64,000 bases of DNA, taken from positions 248,001 through 312,000 of the forward strand of contig JAHEZQ010000006.1 in assembly GCA_023250955.1 (NCBI GenBank), read 5' to 3'. The translations under genes were made by a program, and so were the position numbers. The notes below the pieces were generated by a model. The model ran no database searches and had not been told where the DNA came from. It saw only the letters and a program-made list of their open reading frames with translations. Numbering within the stretch: position 1 is the first letter of the stretch; each line of letters opens with the position of its first letter. Positions 17,978 to 26,826 of this stretch are shown one piece after another. The stretch is from Melioribacter sp. Its GTDB lineage: Bacteria; Bacteroidota; Ignavibacteria; Ignavibacteriales; Melioribacteraceae.

Positions 17978-18733
17978 TTATCCAAATCTTCCGGTTATGT
18001 AATCGTTAGTTTCTGTTTTATTTGGAGAAGTAAAAATTTGTCCTGTATTTCCAACTTCTATCAAATCGCCCATTAAAAAAAATGCCGTGTAATCGGATAC
18101 TCTTGCTGCTTGCTTAGTGTTGTTTGTAACGAGAATAATTGTGTATTCTTTTTTCAACTCAGTCAATGCATCTTCAATCTTAGCAGTAGATATCGGATCC
18201 AGCCCGGAACAAGGCTCATCGAGAAGTATAACTTCAGGTTCCATAGCCAATACCCGCGCAAGACAGAGGCGTTGCTGTTGTCCACCAGAAAGTCTCATTG
18301 CGGAAGTTTTCAATCTATCCTTTACTTCATCCCAAAGGTAAGCGGCTGTTAAACTTTTTTCGACTAAAACATCTAGTCTCTTTTTGTCATTAACTCCAGA
18401 TAGTCTTGGACCATAAACAATATTATCATAGATACTCATGGGTAACGGAACAGGCATAGCAAAGACCATCCCGACTCTTTTTCTCAGAGCGACAACATCA
18501 TAATCAGAGCTATAAATATCTTCTCCGTCAAATAGAATTTGTCCTTCGATTCGTGAACCGGATTCTAGATCATTCATACGATTTAATGCTCTTAAGAATG
18601 TTGTCTTTCCTGAACCTGATGGACCGATGATTCCTAAAATTATATTGGCAGGAATTTCAAAGTTAATTAGTTTCAAAACTTTATTGTTATTAAAATAAAA
18701 GTTGAGGTCTTGTATGTGGAATTTTATATTCAT
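17978..18733 (-). CDS. pstB: PstB-like phosphate ABC transporter ATPase, degenerate Q-loop and switch His
   Basis: A 251-aa PstB homologue, fourth in the pst operon and 2 bases ahead of its paralogue. It keeps Walker A (GPSGSGKTT), the ABC signature ([12 protein letters not shown]) and Walker B with Glu ([14 protein letters not shown]). The Q-loop Gln is replaced by Ala ([12 protein letters not shown] instead of VFQKP) and the switch His by Asn ([13 protein letters not shown] instead of VTHN). Both changes were read back from the nucleotides. These are the opposite losses to those in the neighbouring PstB, which supports an asymmetric heterodimer with one consensus site. Alternatively one copy may be dispensable. 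Confidence 0.93.
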   Translation of the reverse strand: MNIKFHIQDLNFYFNNNKVLKLINFEIPANIILGIIGPSGSGKTTFLRALNRMNDLESGSRIEGQILFDGEDIYSSDYDVVALRKRVGMVFAMPVPLPMSIYDNIVYGPRLSGVNDKKRLDVLVEKSLTAAYLWDEVKDRLKTSAMRLSGGQQQRLCLARVLAMEPEVILLDEPCSGLDPISTAKIEDALTELKKEYTIILVTNNTKQAARVSDYTAFFLMGDLIEVGNTGQIFTSPNKTETNDYITGRFG

Positions 18734-18748
18734 TAAAAACCAATAAAT

Positions 18749-19585
18749 TTAACTTCTCTTAGCTATAAACCGATTCATTAACCAGTAGGCAGAAAGATTA
18801 ACAATAAGCACGGCGATGATAAGTGTTGCAGCTGTTCCATATGCATTCTCAGCAGATATTCCCTCGCGGGCTAATATATAAAAGTGAACAGCCATTGTAC
18901 GTGTTGAATCAAAGACTGAACTTGGAATTCTTAATGATGAACCCGCTGTGAATATTACTGCAGCAGTTTCGCCTATTGATCTTCCGACGCTCAACATAAT
19001 TCCAGTTACAATTCCCGGAAGTGCATTGGGCAGAATCACTTTCTTTACAGTCTGCCAACTTGTTGCACCCAACGAAAAACTCACTTCACGGTAAGATTTC
19101 GGTACAGATTTAATTGCTTCTTCTGATGTCCTAATTATTGTCGGTAAAATCATTACTGCCAATGTTAACCCGCCGGAAATTATTGACCAGCCAAATCCTA
19201 ATGTGATCACAAAGAAAATGTATCCGAACAGACCGAAGATAATTGATGGTATTCCCGCCAAACAATCTGTACCAAAGCGAATTACTTTAGTCACTTTAGT
19301 TTCTTTAGTATATTCAGAAAGATAAACTGAAGTAAATATTCCCAACGGTGTGGCGATAATAATTGCAAGTAACGGCAATAAAATTGTTCCGATCAATGTT
19401 GGAAAAATTCCGCCTGCGCGCCCCATATCTTCCGGATTACTCGTAAGAAAATTTAGATTTATTACCGGAAGACCTTTCTCCAAAATGAAAAAAATAATGA
19501 AGACTAAAATCATCAGCGTCAAAATAGTTGCACCGCCCAAGACCGCAACAGCACCTCCTTGAGTATACCTTGGATGGATTCTCAT
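18749..19585 (-). CDS. pstA: Phosphate ABC transporter permease PstA
   Basis: A 278-aa membrane protein with about six helices. The PstA-type features include LAGIPSIIFGLFGYIFFV and the coupling-loop region SYREVSFSLGATSWQTVKKVILPNALPGIVTG (EAA-like motif), followed by SVGRSIGETAAVIFTAG. It pairs with PstC to form the phosphate channel. It overlaps pstC by 4 bases (ATGA), meaning translational coupling, and precedes the first pstB by 15 bases. Confidence 0.96.
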   Translation of the reverse strand: MRIHPRYTQGGAVAVLGGATILTLMILVFIIFFILEKGLPVINLNFLTSNPEDMGRAGGIFPTLIGTILLPLLAIIIATPLGIFTSVYLSEYTKETKVTKVIRFGTDCLAGIPSIIFGLFGYIFFVITLGFGWSIISGGLTLAVMILPTIIRTSEEAIKSVPKSYREVSFSLGATSWQTVKKVILPNALPGIVTGIMLSVGRSIGETAAVIFTAGSSLRIPSSVFDSTRTMAVHFYILAREGISAENAYGTAATLIIAVLIVNLSAYWLMNRFIAKRS

Positions 19586-20439
19586 TTCTTCACCATTCTT
19601 TTTCTAATTGCAACACTAGCTATTGAGTTGAGAATAATAATCACTATAAACAAAATTACACCTGTTGCAAAGAGAGCTTGTCTATGAAGACCGGTAGCAT
19701 AGCTCATCTCCAAAGCAATATTAGCAGTTAATGTTCTGACTGAATCTAATGGAGAATGAGGTATGTTCACTGAATTGCCGGCTACCATAATAACAGCCAT
19801 TGTTTCACCAATTGCACGACCCATGCCGAGAATAATACTTGCAATGATTCCAGATTTTGATGCCTTAATCGTTACCATGTGAATTGTCTGCCAAGTCGTA
19901 GCACCAAGAGCTAACGAACCTTCTCGATACGATCTTGGAACAGCTAAAATTGAATCAATGGAGATGCTGATTACAGTTGGAAGAATCATAATTCCAAGAA
20001 TAATCGACCCTGCAAGAAGTGAAAGACCTGGTCCGCCAAAGTTATCCCGGATTATTGGCGCAAGCACCATCACACCAATAAATCCGTACACAACTGATGG
20101 TATTGCAGCTAAGAGTTCAATAGTTGGCTTTATAATATTCATTACTGATTTTGGCACATACTCACTTAGAAACAGAGCTCCGGCAACACCCAGAGGAGCG
20201 CCAACTAACATTGCGCCTAAGGTTACCCACAAGGAAGCAACTATCATTGGATAAATTCCGAACTTACCTAAATGAGGTTGCCAATCGGAAGAGAAAAGAA
20301 ATTCTTTTAAACCATATTTAAAAATAAAAGGAAGCCCTTCATTAATAATAAACAGTGCAATTAACAGCAATGCAGAAATTGCCGAGAACGCAGTTATCAT
20401 TAGAAGTCGTTTAACTCCCTTTTCACTGATTAACTTCAT
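19582..20439 (-). CDS. pstC: Phosphate ABC transporter permease PstC
   Basis: A 285-aa membrane protein with six predicted helices. It contains ELLAAIPSVVYGFIGVMVLAP and the permease coupling loop SYREGSLALGATTWQTIHMV, then GMGRAIGETMAVIMVAGNS, all typical of PstC. It is second in the pst operon, 12 bases after pstS. It partners PstA, and the loop motif should dock onto a PstB subunit. Two different PstB subunits here would suit the non-identical PstA/PstC pair. Confidence 0.96.
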   Translation of the reverse strand: MKLISEKGVKRLLMITAFSAISALLLIALFIINEGLPFIFKYGLKEFLFSSDWQPHLGKFGIYPMIVASLWVTLGAMLVGAPLGVAGALFLSEYVPKSVMNIIKPTIELLAAIPSVVYGFIGVMVLAPIIRDNFGGPGLSLLAGSIILGIMILPTVISISIDSILAVPRSYREGSLALGATTWQTIHMVTIKASKSGIIASIILGMGRAIGETMAVIMVAGNSVNIPHSPLDSVRTLTANIALEMSYATGLHRQALFATGVILFIVIIILNSIASVAIRKRMVKK

Positions 20440-20451
20440 TAAACTCTCTGA

Positions 20452-21246
20452 TTATTTGGCTGGCAAGAGACCATTTGATTTAATCGTCTGCTGTCCTTCA
20501 GATGAAAGTATAAAATCAATGAAATTTTTAATTTCTCCTTCAAGATTTCCTTTTACAAGAAGAAATATTGGTCTCACAAGTTTATATTTTCCGGCTATAA
20601 TAGATTCTGTTGTGCATTCTTGATCATCAACTTTTAGAGGTTTTATTTTTTCATTTATCAACCCATGTGAAAGATAACCAACTGAATTAGCATCGTTCGC
20701 TACAGTCTCACGAATAGTTCCATTGGAATCTTGAATGAGTGCATCTTTTTTAAGATTGATATTTCCTACGATCTGTTCAAATGAAGATCTTGTGCCGGAT
20801 CCTGCTTCGCGGGACACAACTGTTATAGGTGCATCAACACCACCAACTTCTTTCCAGTTGTTAATCTTTCCATTAAAAATATCCCGAACCTGATCAGTTG
20901 TAAGGTTAGTAATTTTGTTTTGTGGATTGACAACTATTGCAATACCATCTTTGGCAACAACAGTAGCAGTTAAAGCCTTAGCTTCTTCAGGTAATTTTAC
21001 AAGATCAGCCATACCAATTTGAGCAGCTCCTGAATTTGCGGATTGAACTCCAACAGCTGAACCTCCACCCTGAACTGTAATTGCAACTTCAGGATGAATT
21101 GCCATATATTGGTCAGCAAGTTTTTCAGCAAACGGTTGGAAAGCTGTTGAACCAGCTAAAGTTATGGATGTTTTTCCCTTGCCGCAGTTCCAAATTATTA
21201 AACTAATTATAAAAACAAAAGACAACAGTAAAATTCTCTTTAGCAT
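20452..21246 (-). CDS. pstS: Phosphate-binding lipoprotein PstS
   Basis: The ORF track extends to 21300, but ATG 21246 is the better start: AAGGAG lies 6 bases upstream and the product then begins with a lipoprotein signal (MLKRILLLSFVFIISLIIWNC). The mature protein has the PstS phosphate-binding signatures ITLAGSTAFQPFAEKL, VQGGGSAVGVQSANSGAAQIG and VVSREAGSGTRSSFEQIVG. It captures phosphate outside the inner membrane and delivers it to PstCA. First gene of the operon; a 426-base regulatory region lies upstream. Confidence 0.95.
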   Translation of the reverse strand: MLKRILLLSFVFIISLIIWNCGKGKTSITLAGSTAFQPFAEKLADQYMAIHPEVAITVQGGGSAVGVQSANSGAAQIGMADLVKLPEEAKALTATVVAKDGIAIVVNPQNKITNLTTDQVRDIFNGKINNWKEVGGVDAPITVVSREAGSGTRSSFEQIVGNINLKKDALIQDSNGTIRETVANDANSVGYLSHGLINEKIKPLKVDDQECTTESIIAGKYKLVRPIFLLVKGNLEGEIKNFIDFILSSEGQQTIKSNGLLPAK

Positions 21247-21672
21247 GATATTCTCCTTAAAGTAAAATTTATAAATTTTATAAATTTGAAAAAATTTCAA
21301 AGGGGATTTACATTTTCTTTAGAAAGCATCGCGGCGTTTGTGCAATTCAATACTAAGTCATTAACATTCTTAGGAATCATCTTCTTTTCATAAAGAATAA
21401 TGATCTTGTCTTATCTAATTTATTAGAATCTTGTACTGAATTTTAAAGAATTTATTTAGCAATTACTAATGACGTCAACATTCTATTTGGTTAAAGAGTC
21501 TTGGCATTTATTTAATCATCCCTCCCCAACTAAATTCAATAAACTGAACCGAAGAATAACTGTCGGAATAATGGTGACTCAGGTTCAAAAATGCGAAAAA
21601 ATATTTTAATTTTTTATCAATAGTGATTAAATAGTTACTGTTTAGAATTTATGAAGGAGAAAAATATAAATG
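21247..21672 (-). promoter_or_regulatory. Upstream region of the pst operon (426 bases without a gene)
   Basis: No ORF, tRNA or other RNA gene is seen. It should hold the pst promoter and the 3' end of the sensor-kinase transcript's neighbourhood. The only structure I can support is an imperfect direct repeat, minus-strand AGAATGTTAATGACTTAGTATTG (within 21343-21372) and AGAATGTTGACGTCATTAGTAATTG (21461-21485), about 115 bases apart. These could be sites for a phosphate-responsive regulator such as PhoB, but they do not match the E. coli Pho box well. Confidence 0.4.
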
Positions 21673-23643
21673 TTATTTCTTTGAGGGAATCGTAAAAATA
21701 AATCTACTTCCTTTACCGGTTTCACTTTCCACCCAAATTGTACCGCCGTTTCTTTCAATAAATTCTTTGCATAAAATCAGTCCTAATCCTGTTCCACGTT
21801 CTCCATCAGTTCCCTTAGATGTTGAAACATTTTCTATTTTAAAAAGTTTTTCTTTGTCTTCATCTGAAATACCAACACCTGTATCTTCAATCGTAATTTC
21901 TTCCGTGCCGTTTATTCTTCTCGTCTTTATAGAAACAATCCCACCTTTTCCTGTAAATTTCAGACCATTTGATACAAGATTTCGAAACACAGTTTTTATC
22001 ATTTCAATATCGCAGAACACTTCTAGTATTTCAGGTGCATTTGTTACTAAAGAAATATTTTTATTTTTTGCCGAAGATTCAAAAACAGCAAAAGTTTGTT
22101 TAATAATTTCTGTTAGATTAATAATTGCAGGACTAAATTCCATTCTGCCCGTTTGTGAAATAGACCAATAGAGCAAATTTTCGAGAAGCTTATATGTATT
22201 TTTACTTGATCTATCGATCTCGTGAATCATTTTTAACTTTTCTTCATCGCTTAAACCATCAAATTCGTTCAATAAAATTTCTGTAAAACCAAAAATTGCA
22301 TTGAATGGGTTTTTTAAATCATGTGCGATTATCCCGAAGAATTTATCTTTCATAGCATTAAGTTCTTGCAATTTAACATTAGCAATCTTTTTAGAATGGT
22401 ACCGGTTATAAGTAATAATTGCCAAAATAATTACAAGCAGAGCTATGATTATAAAATAATTTCGTTGTTTTCTTTCAAGCTCAATATCTTTTATTAAGAT
22501 TGAATTCAGTTTTTCAGCTCTTTCTGTTTTATTAACCGATTCCATCTCGTTTACAAACGCAATATTTTCTTGATTTAAAACAGAATCTCTGAGAACAGTA
22601 TATTTTTTTGTATAAAGAAGTGCATTCTTAAAATCTTTTTTTATTTCATAGTATTGAGTTAGATACTTATAACATGATATTTTATTATATATTTCCTTAG
22701 TACTAACTGCTATTTTAAGTGCCTTCTGAAAACTATCATCAGCTTTAGAAAAATTTCCGAGTTGTGCATTTATTAAACCAAGATAATTAAGACATGTTAT
22801 TTGTCCTTCCAGATAACTTATTTTGCGTGCTAATTCCAGTGCCCGTTGAATATTCGTTTCAGCTTTTAAATATTCTTTTTTAAAATAATATACCCGTCCA
22901 AATCCTGCCCATGTAGCAGCTAGTCCTTTTTTATCATCAACTGCAGTATATTCTTTCTCCACTTCCTTAAAATAATCCAAAGCAAGATCAATCTGTTCTT
23001 GTTCGAAATAAACTTCGGCTATTAAGTTTAGGGCTAATGCTCTTCCGGCTTTATCATTTATTTCATCGCGTAATGTAATTGTTCGATTTAAATACTCTAA
23101 CGCTTTAATATAATTTTGCTGTCTGCTGTAAATTAATCCGATGTTAATAGTACAAAAAGCCATTCCCGCTTTATCGTTTAGCCTTTCAAAAACATTTAAC
23201 GCTTTTAATATATTTTCTAAGGCTAACTTATTATTACCTTCAAGCCTAAATAAACCACCAATATTATTATATGAATATGCAATTTGATTTGAATCATTAA
23301 CTGCTTCAGCTATACGAAGTGCATTTTTATAATAGTTGAGTGATTTATCATAGTTACCAAGATTCCTATATACTACTCCCATCAAGTTTAATGATTTAGC
23401 CTGAAGTTTCTTATTATTAATTGATTGGGCGATCTTAAGTGCTTCTTCACCGGCTTTAAGTGCTAACTGAGGAGTTTTATTACGATTATTCCAACAGAAC
23501 TCATTTAAGATACGCGCTTTTACTGTATCAGGTTTATCTTTATATTTTTCTATGAGGGAGTCAAATTTATTCTGAGATAATAGAAAGCATGGGGGGATGA
23601 ATAAGATTAAAAATGCAAGTACTACTATTTTTTTAGTCTTCAT
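21673..23643 (-). CDS. TPR-containing membrane sensor histidine kinase
   Basis: A 656-aa protein with a signal peptide (IVVLAFLILFIPPCFLLSQ). About eight tetratricopeptide repeats fill residues 40-350 (for example KSLNLMGVVYRNLGNYDKSLNYY). One membrane helix follows (YFIIIALLVIILAIITYN), then a HisKA dimerisation domain with H-box FFGIIAHDLKNPFNAI and an HATPase_c domain (N-box NLVSNGLKFTG, G1 DTGVGISDED, G2 GTGLGL). The TPRs would face the periplasm. No response regulator lies beside it, so its partner is unknown. Its position upstream of pstS does not make it PhoR: it lacks PAS/HAMP and has its own separate transcript. Confidence 0.93.
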   Translation of the reverse strand: MKTKKIVVLAFLILFIPPCFLLSQNKFDSLIEKYKDKPDTVKARILNEFCWNNRNKTPQLALKAGEEALKIAQSINNKKLQAKSLNLMGVVYRNLGNYDKSLNYYKNALRIAEAVNDSNQIAYSYNNIGGLFRLEGNNKLALENILKALNVFERLNDKAGMAFCTINIGLIYSRQQNYIKALEYLNRTITLRDEINDKAGRALALNLIAEVYFEQEQIDLALDYFKEVEKEYTAVDDKKGLAATWAGFGRVYYFKKEYLKAETNIQRALELARKISYLEGQITCLNYLGLINAQLGNFSKADDSFQKALKIAVSTKEIYNKISCYKYLTQYYEIKKDFKNALLYTKKYTVLRDSVLNQENIAFVNEMESVNKTERAEKLNSILIKDIELERKQRNYFIIIALLVIILAIITYNRYHSKKIANVKLQELNAMKDKFFGIIAHDLKNPFNAIFGFTEILLNEFDGLSDEEKLKMIHEIDRSSKNTYKLLENLLYWSISQTGRMEFSPAIINLTEIIKQTFAVFESSAKNKNISLVTNAPEILEVFCDIEMIKTVFRNLVSNGLKFTGKGGIVSIKTRRINGTEEITIEDTGVGISDEDKEKLFKIENVSTSKGTDGERGTGLGLILCKEFIERNGGTIWVESETGKGSRFIFTIPSKK

Positions 23644-23761
23644 TAATAAACAATAAAAAATTGAAATTTACTTCAATCGCTTATTCCATTAATAGTAAAC
23701 TTAGGAATTAATCTAATTCAAATGCAAAATGATTAAATATTTACTATTTAATGATCAAAAA

Positions 23762-24259
23762 TTATTCTTGAGTTGGCATTCCGTATTGCGCCCACTCTTC
23801 TTTTGCTGGTCCGTAAACACCGGGCACTTTTAATCCTGCTTGTCTCATTAGAACTGTCATCTGCCCTCGGTGATGAGCTTGGTGTGTAATCAAACTAGAT
23901 AACACGCTGGCACGTTTCCAAACTTGTCCGTACATATTTATATTATCGTTCAGCATCTCGTCTTTCCAATTTTTTGAGATCAAGTCGATTACAGCTTTAG
24001 ATGATATTTGATAAATATCTTTAATAGTTTCTACTGATGACGGCACGGGAGTATTTTCTTCATAGCTAAATGGTAATCCCAATTTGGAAAGCATTTCCGG
24101 AATTGAGTTTGTAATATGCCATGCAATGAATCCTAATGATCGTCCGGTTGATGTTACCTTTTGATTCAGCGAAGTGTCGGTTAAGTTTTCAAAAACTTTT
24201 AATGTTGCTTCGCTTTCATACTTCCATCCATCTAAAAAATCATTGATCGTTCTAAACAT
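23762..24259 (-). CDS. DinB/YfiT-like four-helix metal-binding protein
   Basis: A 165-aa protein of the DinB superfamily (damage-inducible/YfiT type, not the DNA polymerase). The three-His metal site is probable: His in GFIAWHITNS and two in LITHQAHHRGQMTVLMRQAG. The last motif is characteristic of the family. Members are metal-dependent thiol transferases or hydrolases in several cases, but the substrate here is unknown. It lies 15 bases after the GH127 gene and is probably cotranscribed with it. Confidence 0.85.
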   Translation of the reverse strand: MFRTINDFLDGWKYESEATLKVFENLTDTSLNQKVTSTGRSLGFIAWHITNSIPEMLSKLGLPFSYEENTPVPSSVETIKDIYQISSKAVIDLISKNWKDEMLNDNINMYGQVWKRASVLSSLITHQAHHRGQMTVLMRQAGLKVPGVYGPAKEEWAQYGMPTQE

Positions 24260-24274
24260 TTTTTCTCTCCTATT

Positions 24275-26674
24275 TCATTTTAATTTAATCTCGTGAATTC
24301 CCCCAGCAAAATCTTTTTGAGATTGAATTTCAATTTTAATTGACTGCGTTCTAACTGTTTCAAAAATAACACTATTGTATTTGTCTTTCTCTGTTCCATA
24401 CTTATCAGTCGTATAAACAGCCGGCCATTTTTCACCTTCTTTATAAAATACTTTCCACGTTGTTGGAACTTTACATTCACCGACTCCGGTATCATCAAAC
24501 CAGTAAATGGAAACTTCTGAAACTTCTTCGGGTTTGGTAAAATCTATTTGAACAAATTCCTTTTCTCCTTTACTCGGCCACCAATGAAAATACGGAAGTG
24601 ATTCATCAATCGAACTTTTAGGTTCCATTCGATCTATCATTGCTTGCGGATTTTTTCCATGTGATACTGTTAATTTTGCATTAGTTAACATCGTTGGTCC
24701 TGATAAGGGACGAACTGCAGATTCTTCTCTTGCAAGCCAAACGCTCATTTCACCTTTACCTCTGTGAGCCCAAGAGTAATAAGGAATTGCAGTAAATTCC
24801 TGCTCAGAATGTTTTAATGTGCTTTTATCACCATCTAATTTATATCCTAAGACATTTCCATTTATAATTTCCACGCCGTTTAATAATTCCGGCATATATG
24901 CCGCAGTTAATTTTGCATCGTCAGATATAAGAATATTACGTACGTAACCATCTTTGTTATCAATCCATTCCGCAGCATAAACTATCGGTCCCCGTTGAAT
25001 TGCAACTCTGCCTTTATCGGCTTCAACATTTTCATTTGCCACAATTCTTTTAATTTCCATCGGAAGATTTAATTCAACAACATCACCGACTTTCCAATTT
25101 CTATTAATTACAGCAAATCCATTTTCAATTTTTAGTTCTATAGGTTTTCCATTTACTGTAAGATTAATTTTTTCTTTTGGTTGATCAATAAATTTATAAA
25201 GATCACTGGCTATCGCTTCGTTTTGAGCCCAGCCAGGGATTCGTATGTTAAGTGAAAATTTTTCTTGCTTTAGATTGGGAGAAACAACGATCATAATTTT
25301 TCCATCCCAAGGATAATTTGTTCTTTGCTTCAAATTAACTTTGCCGTTGTTGAGTTTAATTTCAGTTTCATTATTCGTAAAGAGATTAACGAACAACTCA
25401 TTTTCTTTTACAGCGTACATATAATTAGCTACGGAAGAAATGAAACGCGTAACGTTTGTTGGACAGCATGCACAATCAAACCAAGCTGCACGTTCGTGTG
25501 TGCCGAAAGACTCAAGCGGATTAGGATAGAAAAACGAATTCCCTTTCATTGAGATACCTGAAAGAAGAGCGTTGTACAAAGTCCGTTCCATTACATCAAG
25601 ATATTTTGCATTTCCGCTTAAGAGAAACATTCTATGATTCCAAAACACATTTGCAATCGAAGCACAAGTTTCGTTGTAAGCGCTTGCATTTGGAAGATCA
25701 TAATTTTTTCCAAAACCTTCCCACGAACCTGTTGCACCAACTCCTCCCGTTAGATATAATTTTTTCCCTGCTACATTATTCCAGATTTTATCTAATGCTT
25801 TCAAATAATCTTTGTCTCCGGTTAACGCTGCTACATCTGCCATTCCTGAATACATATACCCTGCTCGTACTGCATGACCAACAGCTTCATCTTGCTCAAT
25901 TACCGGTTTGTGATCTTGATTGTATTCTCCCCAGGATTTTCTACCATTAACATAATTTCCGCGCATATCAAGTAAGAACTTTGCGAGCTTTAAATATTTA
26001 TCTTTTCCTGTTACTCTATAAAGTTTTACTAAGCCGATTTCTATTTCCTGGTGGCCTGAAGGCAAACTAATTTTACCCGGACCAAAAACATTACATACAA
26101 GATCAGCGCTTTTGAGTGCAACATTTAAGAGTGTTTTTTTCTTTGTTGCCATAGAATGAGCAACGGCGGCTTCGTAGAGATGACCTAAATTATAAAGTTC
26201 ATGGCTTCCTTCTTCATTCAACCAGCGCGATGGGCCTGTTACCCTTTCAAATTTATGAGAGCCCATTGTTCGTACGGTATAAAGGTAACCATCCTTTTCC
26301 TGAGCTGAGGCAATAAGTGAAATAATTTTATCAAGTTGATTTTCTAATACTTTATCTGGCTTTAACATTAGAGCATAAGATGCGCCCTCTATTACTTTGT
26401 AAACATCGGAATCATCAAAATAATATTTGCTGCAGAAATCACCTTTTTCTGATCCCCCGGCAATTGCAAAATTTTTAATTCTTCCAGTTTCTTCACACAA
26501 TTTAAGTGCATAAGGAATTGTCACTGTCCGGTTGGTTTCCATTCTGTCAAACCAAAATCCTTTTTCAACCTTGACTTGTGTAAATGGAACGGGTTGAATA
26601 GGATAATCTTTTTTCGTTTGTGCTGGTATAATTGAAGCAATAATCACTAAAAAGAAAAATATTCTTGATCTCAT
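24275..26674 (-). CDS. Glycoside hydrolase family 127 (beta-L-arabinofuranosidase-like)
   Basis: A 799-aa secreted protein with a signal peptide (IFFFLVIIASIIPAQ). The alpha/alpha-barrel domain carries the GH127 metal-cysteine centre: Glu and Cys in YNETCASIANVFWNHRM and the Cys pair in WFDCACCPTNVTRF, equivalent to the HypBA1 Glu/Cys/Cys/Cys zinc site with catalytic Cys. Beta-sandwich domains follow. The last roughly 110 residues (from about DESLPYFHWWPSKG) look like an F5/8-type carbohydrate-binding module. It probably releases L-arabinofuranose from plant or glycoprotein glycans outside the inner membrane. A hairpin covers its ribosome binding site. Confidence 0.92.
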   Translation of the reverse strand: MRSRIFFFLVIIASIIPAQTKKDYPIQPVPFTQVKVEKGFWFDRMETNRTVTIPYALKLCEETGRIKNFAIAGGSEKGDFCSKYYFDDSDVYKVIEGASYALMLKPDKVLENQLDKIISLIASAQEKDGYLYTVRTMGSHKFERVTGPSRWLNEEGSHELYNLGHLYEAAVAHSMATKKKTLLNVALKSADLVCNVFGPGKISLPSGHQEIEIGLVKLYRVTGKDKYLKLAKFLLDMRGNYVNGRKSWGEYNQDHKPVIEQDEAVGHAVRAGYMYSGMADVAALTGDKDYLKALDKIWNNVAGKKLYLTGGVGATGSWEGFGKNYDLPNASAYNETCASIANVFWNHRMFLLSGNAKYLDVMERTLYNALLSGISMKGNSFFYPNPLESFGTHERAAWFDCACCPTNVTRFISSVANYMYAVKENELFVNLFTNNETEIKLNNGKVNLKQRTNYPWDGKIMIVVSPNLKQEKFSLNIRIPGWAQNEAIASDLYKFIDQPKEKINLTVNGKPIELKIENGFAVINRNWKVGDVVELNLPMEIKRIVANENVEADKGRVAIQRGPIVYAAEWIDNKDGYVRNILISDDAKLTAAYMPELLNGVEIINGNVLGYKLDGDKSTLKHSEQEFTAIPYYSWAHRGKGEMSVWLAREESAVRPLSGPTMLTNAKLTVSHGKNPQAMIDRMEPKSSIDESLPYFHWWPSKGEKEFVQIDFTKPEEVSEVSIYWFDDTGVGECKVPTTWKVFYKEGEKWPAVYTTDKYGTEKDKYNSVIFETVRTQSIKIEIQSQKDFAGGIHEIKLK

Positions 26675-26675
26675 G

Positions 26676-26695
26676 ATTTATCTCCTGAGATAAAT
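26676..26695 (-). promoter_or_regulatory. Hairpin over the GH127 ribosome binding site
   Basis: On the minus strand: ATTTATCTC-AG-GAGATAAAT, one base, then ATG. The 9-bp inverted repeat is perfect, and the Shine-Dalgarno AGGAG lies in its loop and right arm. The hairpin would hide the ribosome binding site, so control of translation (temperature, a protein or transcript processing) is possible. The stem is A/U-rich and modest in strength. Confidence 0.5.
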
Positions 26696-26826
26696 GCCGT
26701 TAATTATCTTATAATTTTATATTGTTTTTATTTCTCTATATTGAAACTAAATAATTCTATATAGAATAAAAACGGTAATAACTTTTTTATTATTTTCGAC
26801 TAAGATTAATAAATTAAAGTATAAAG

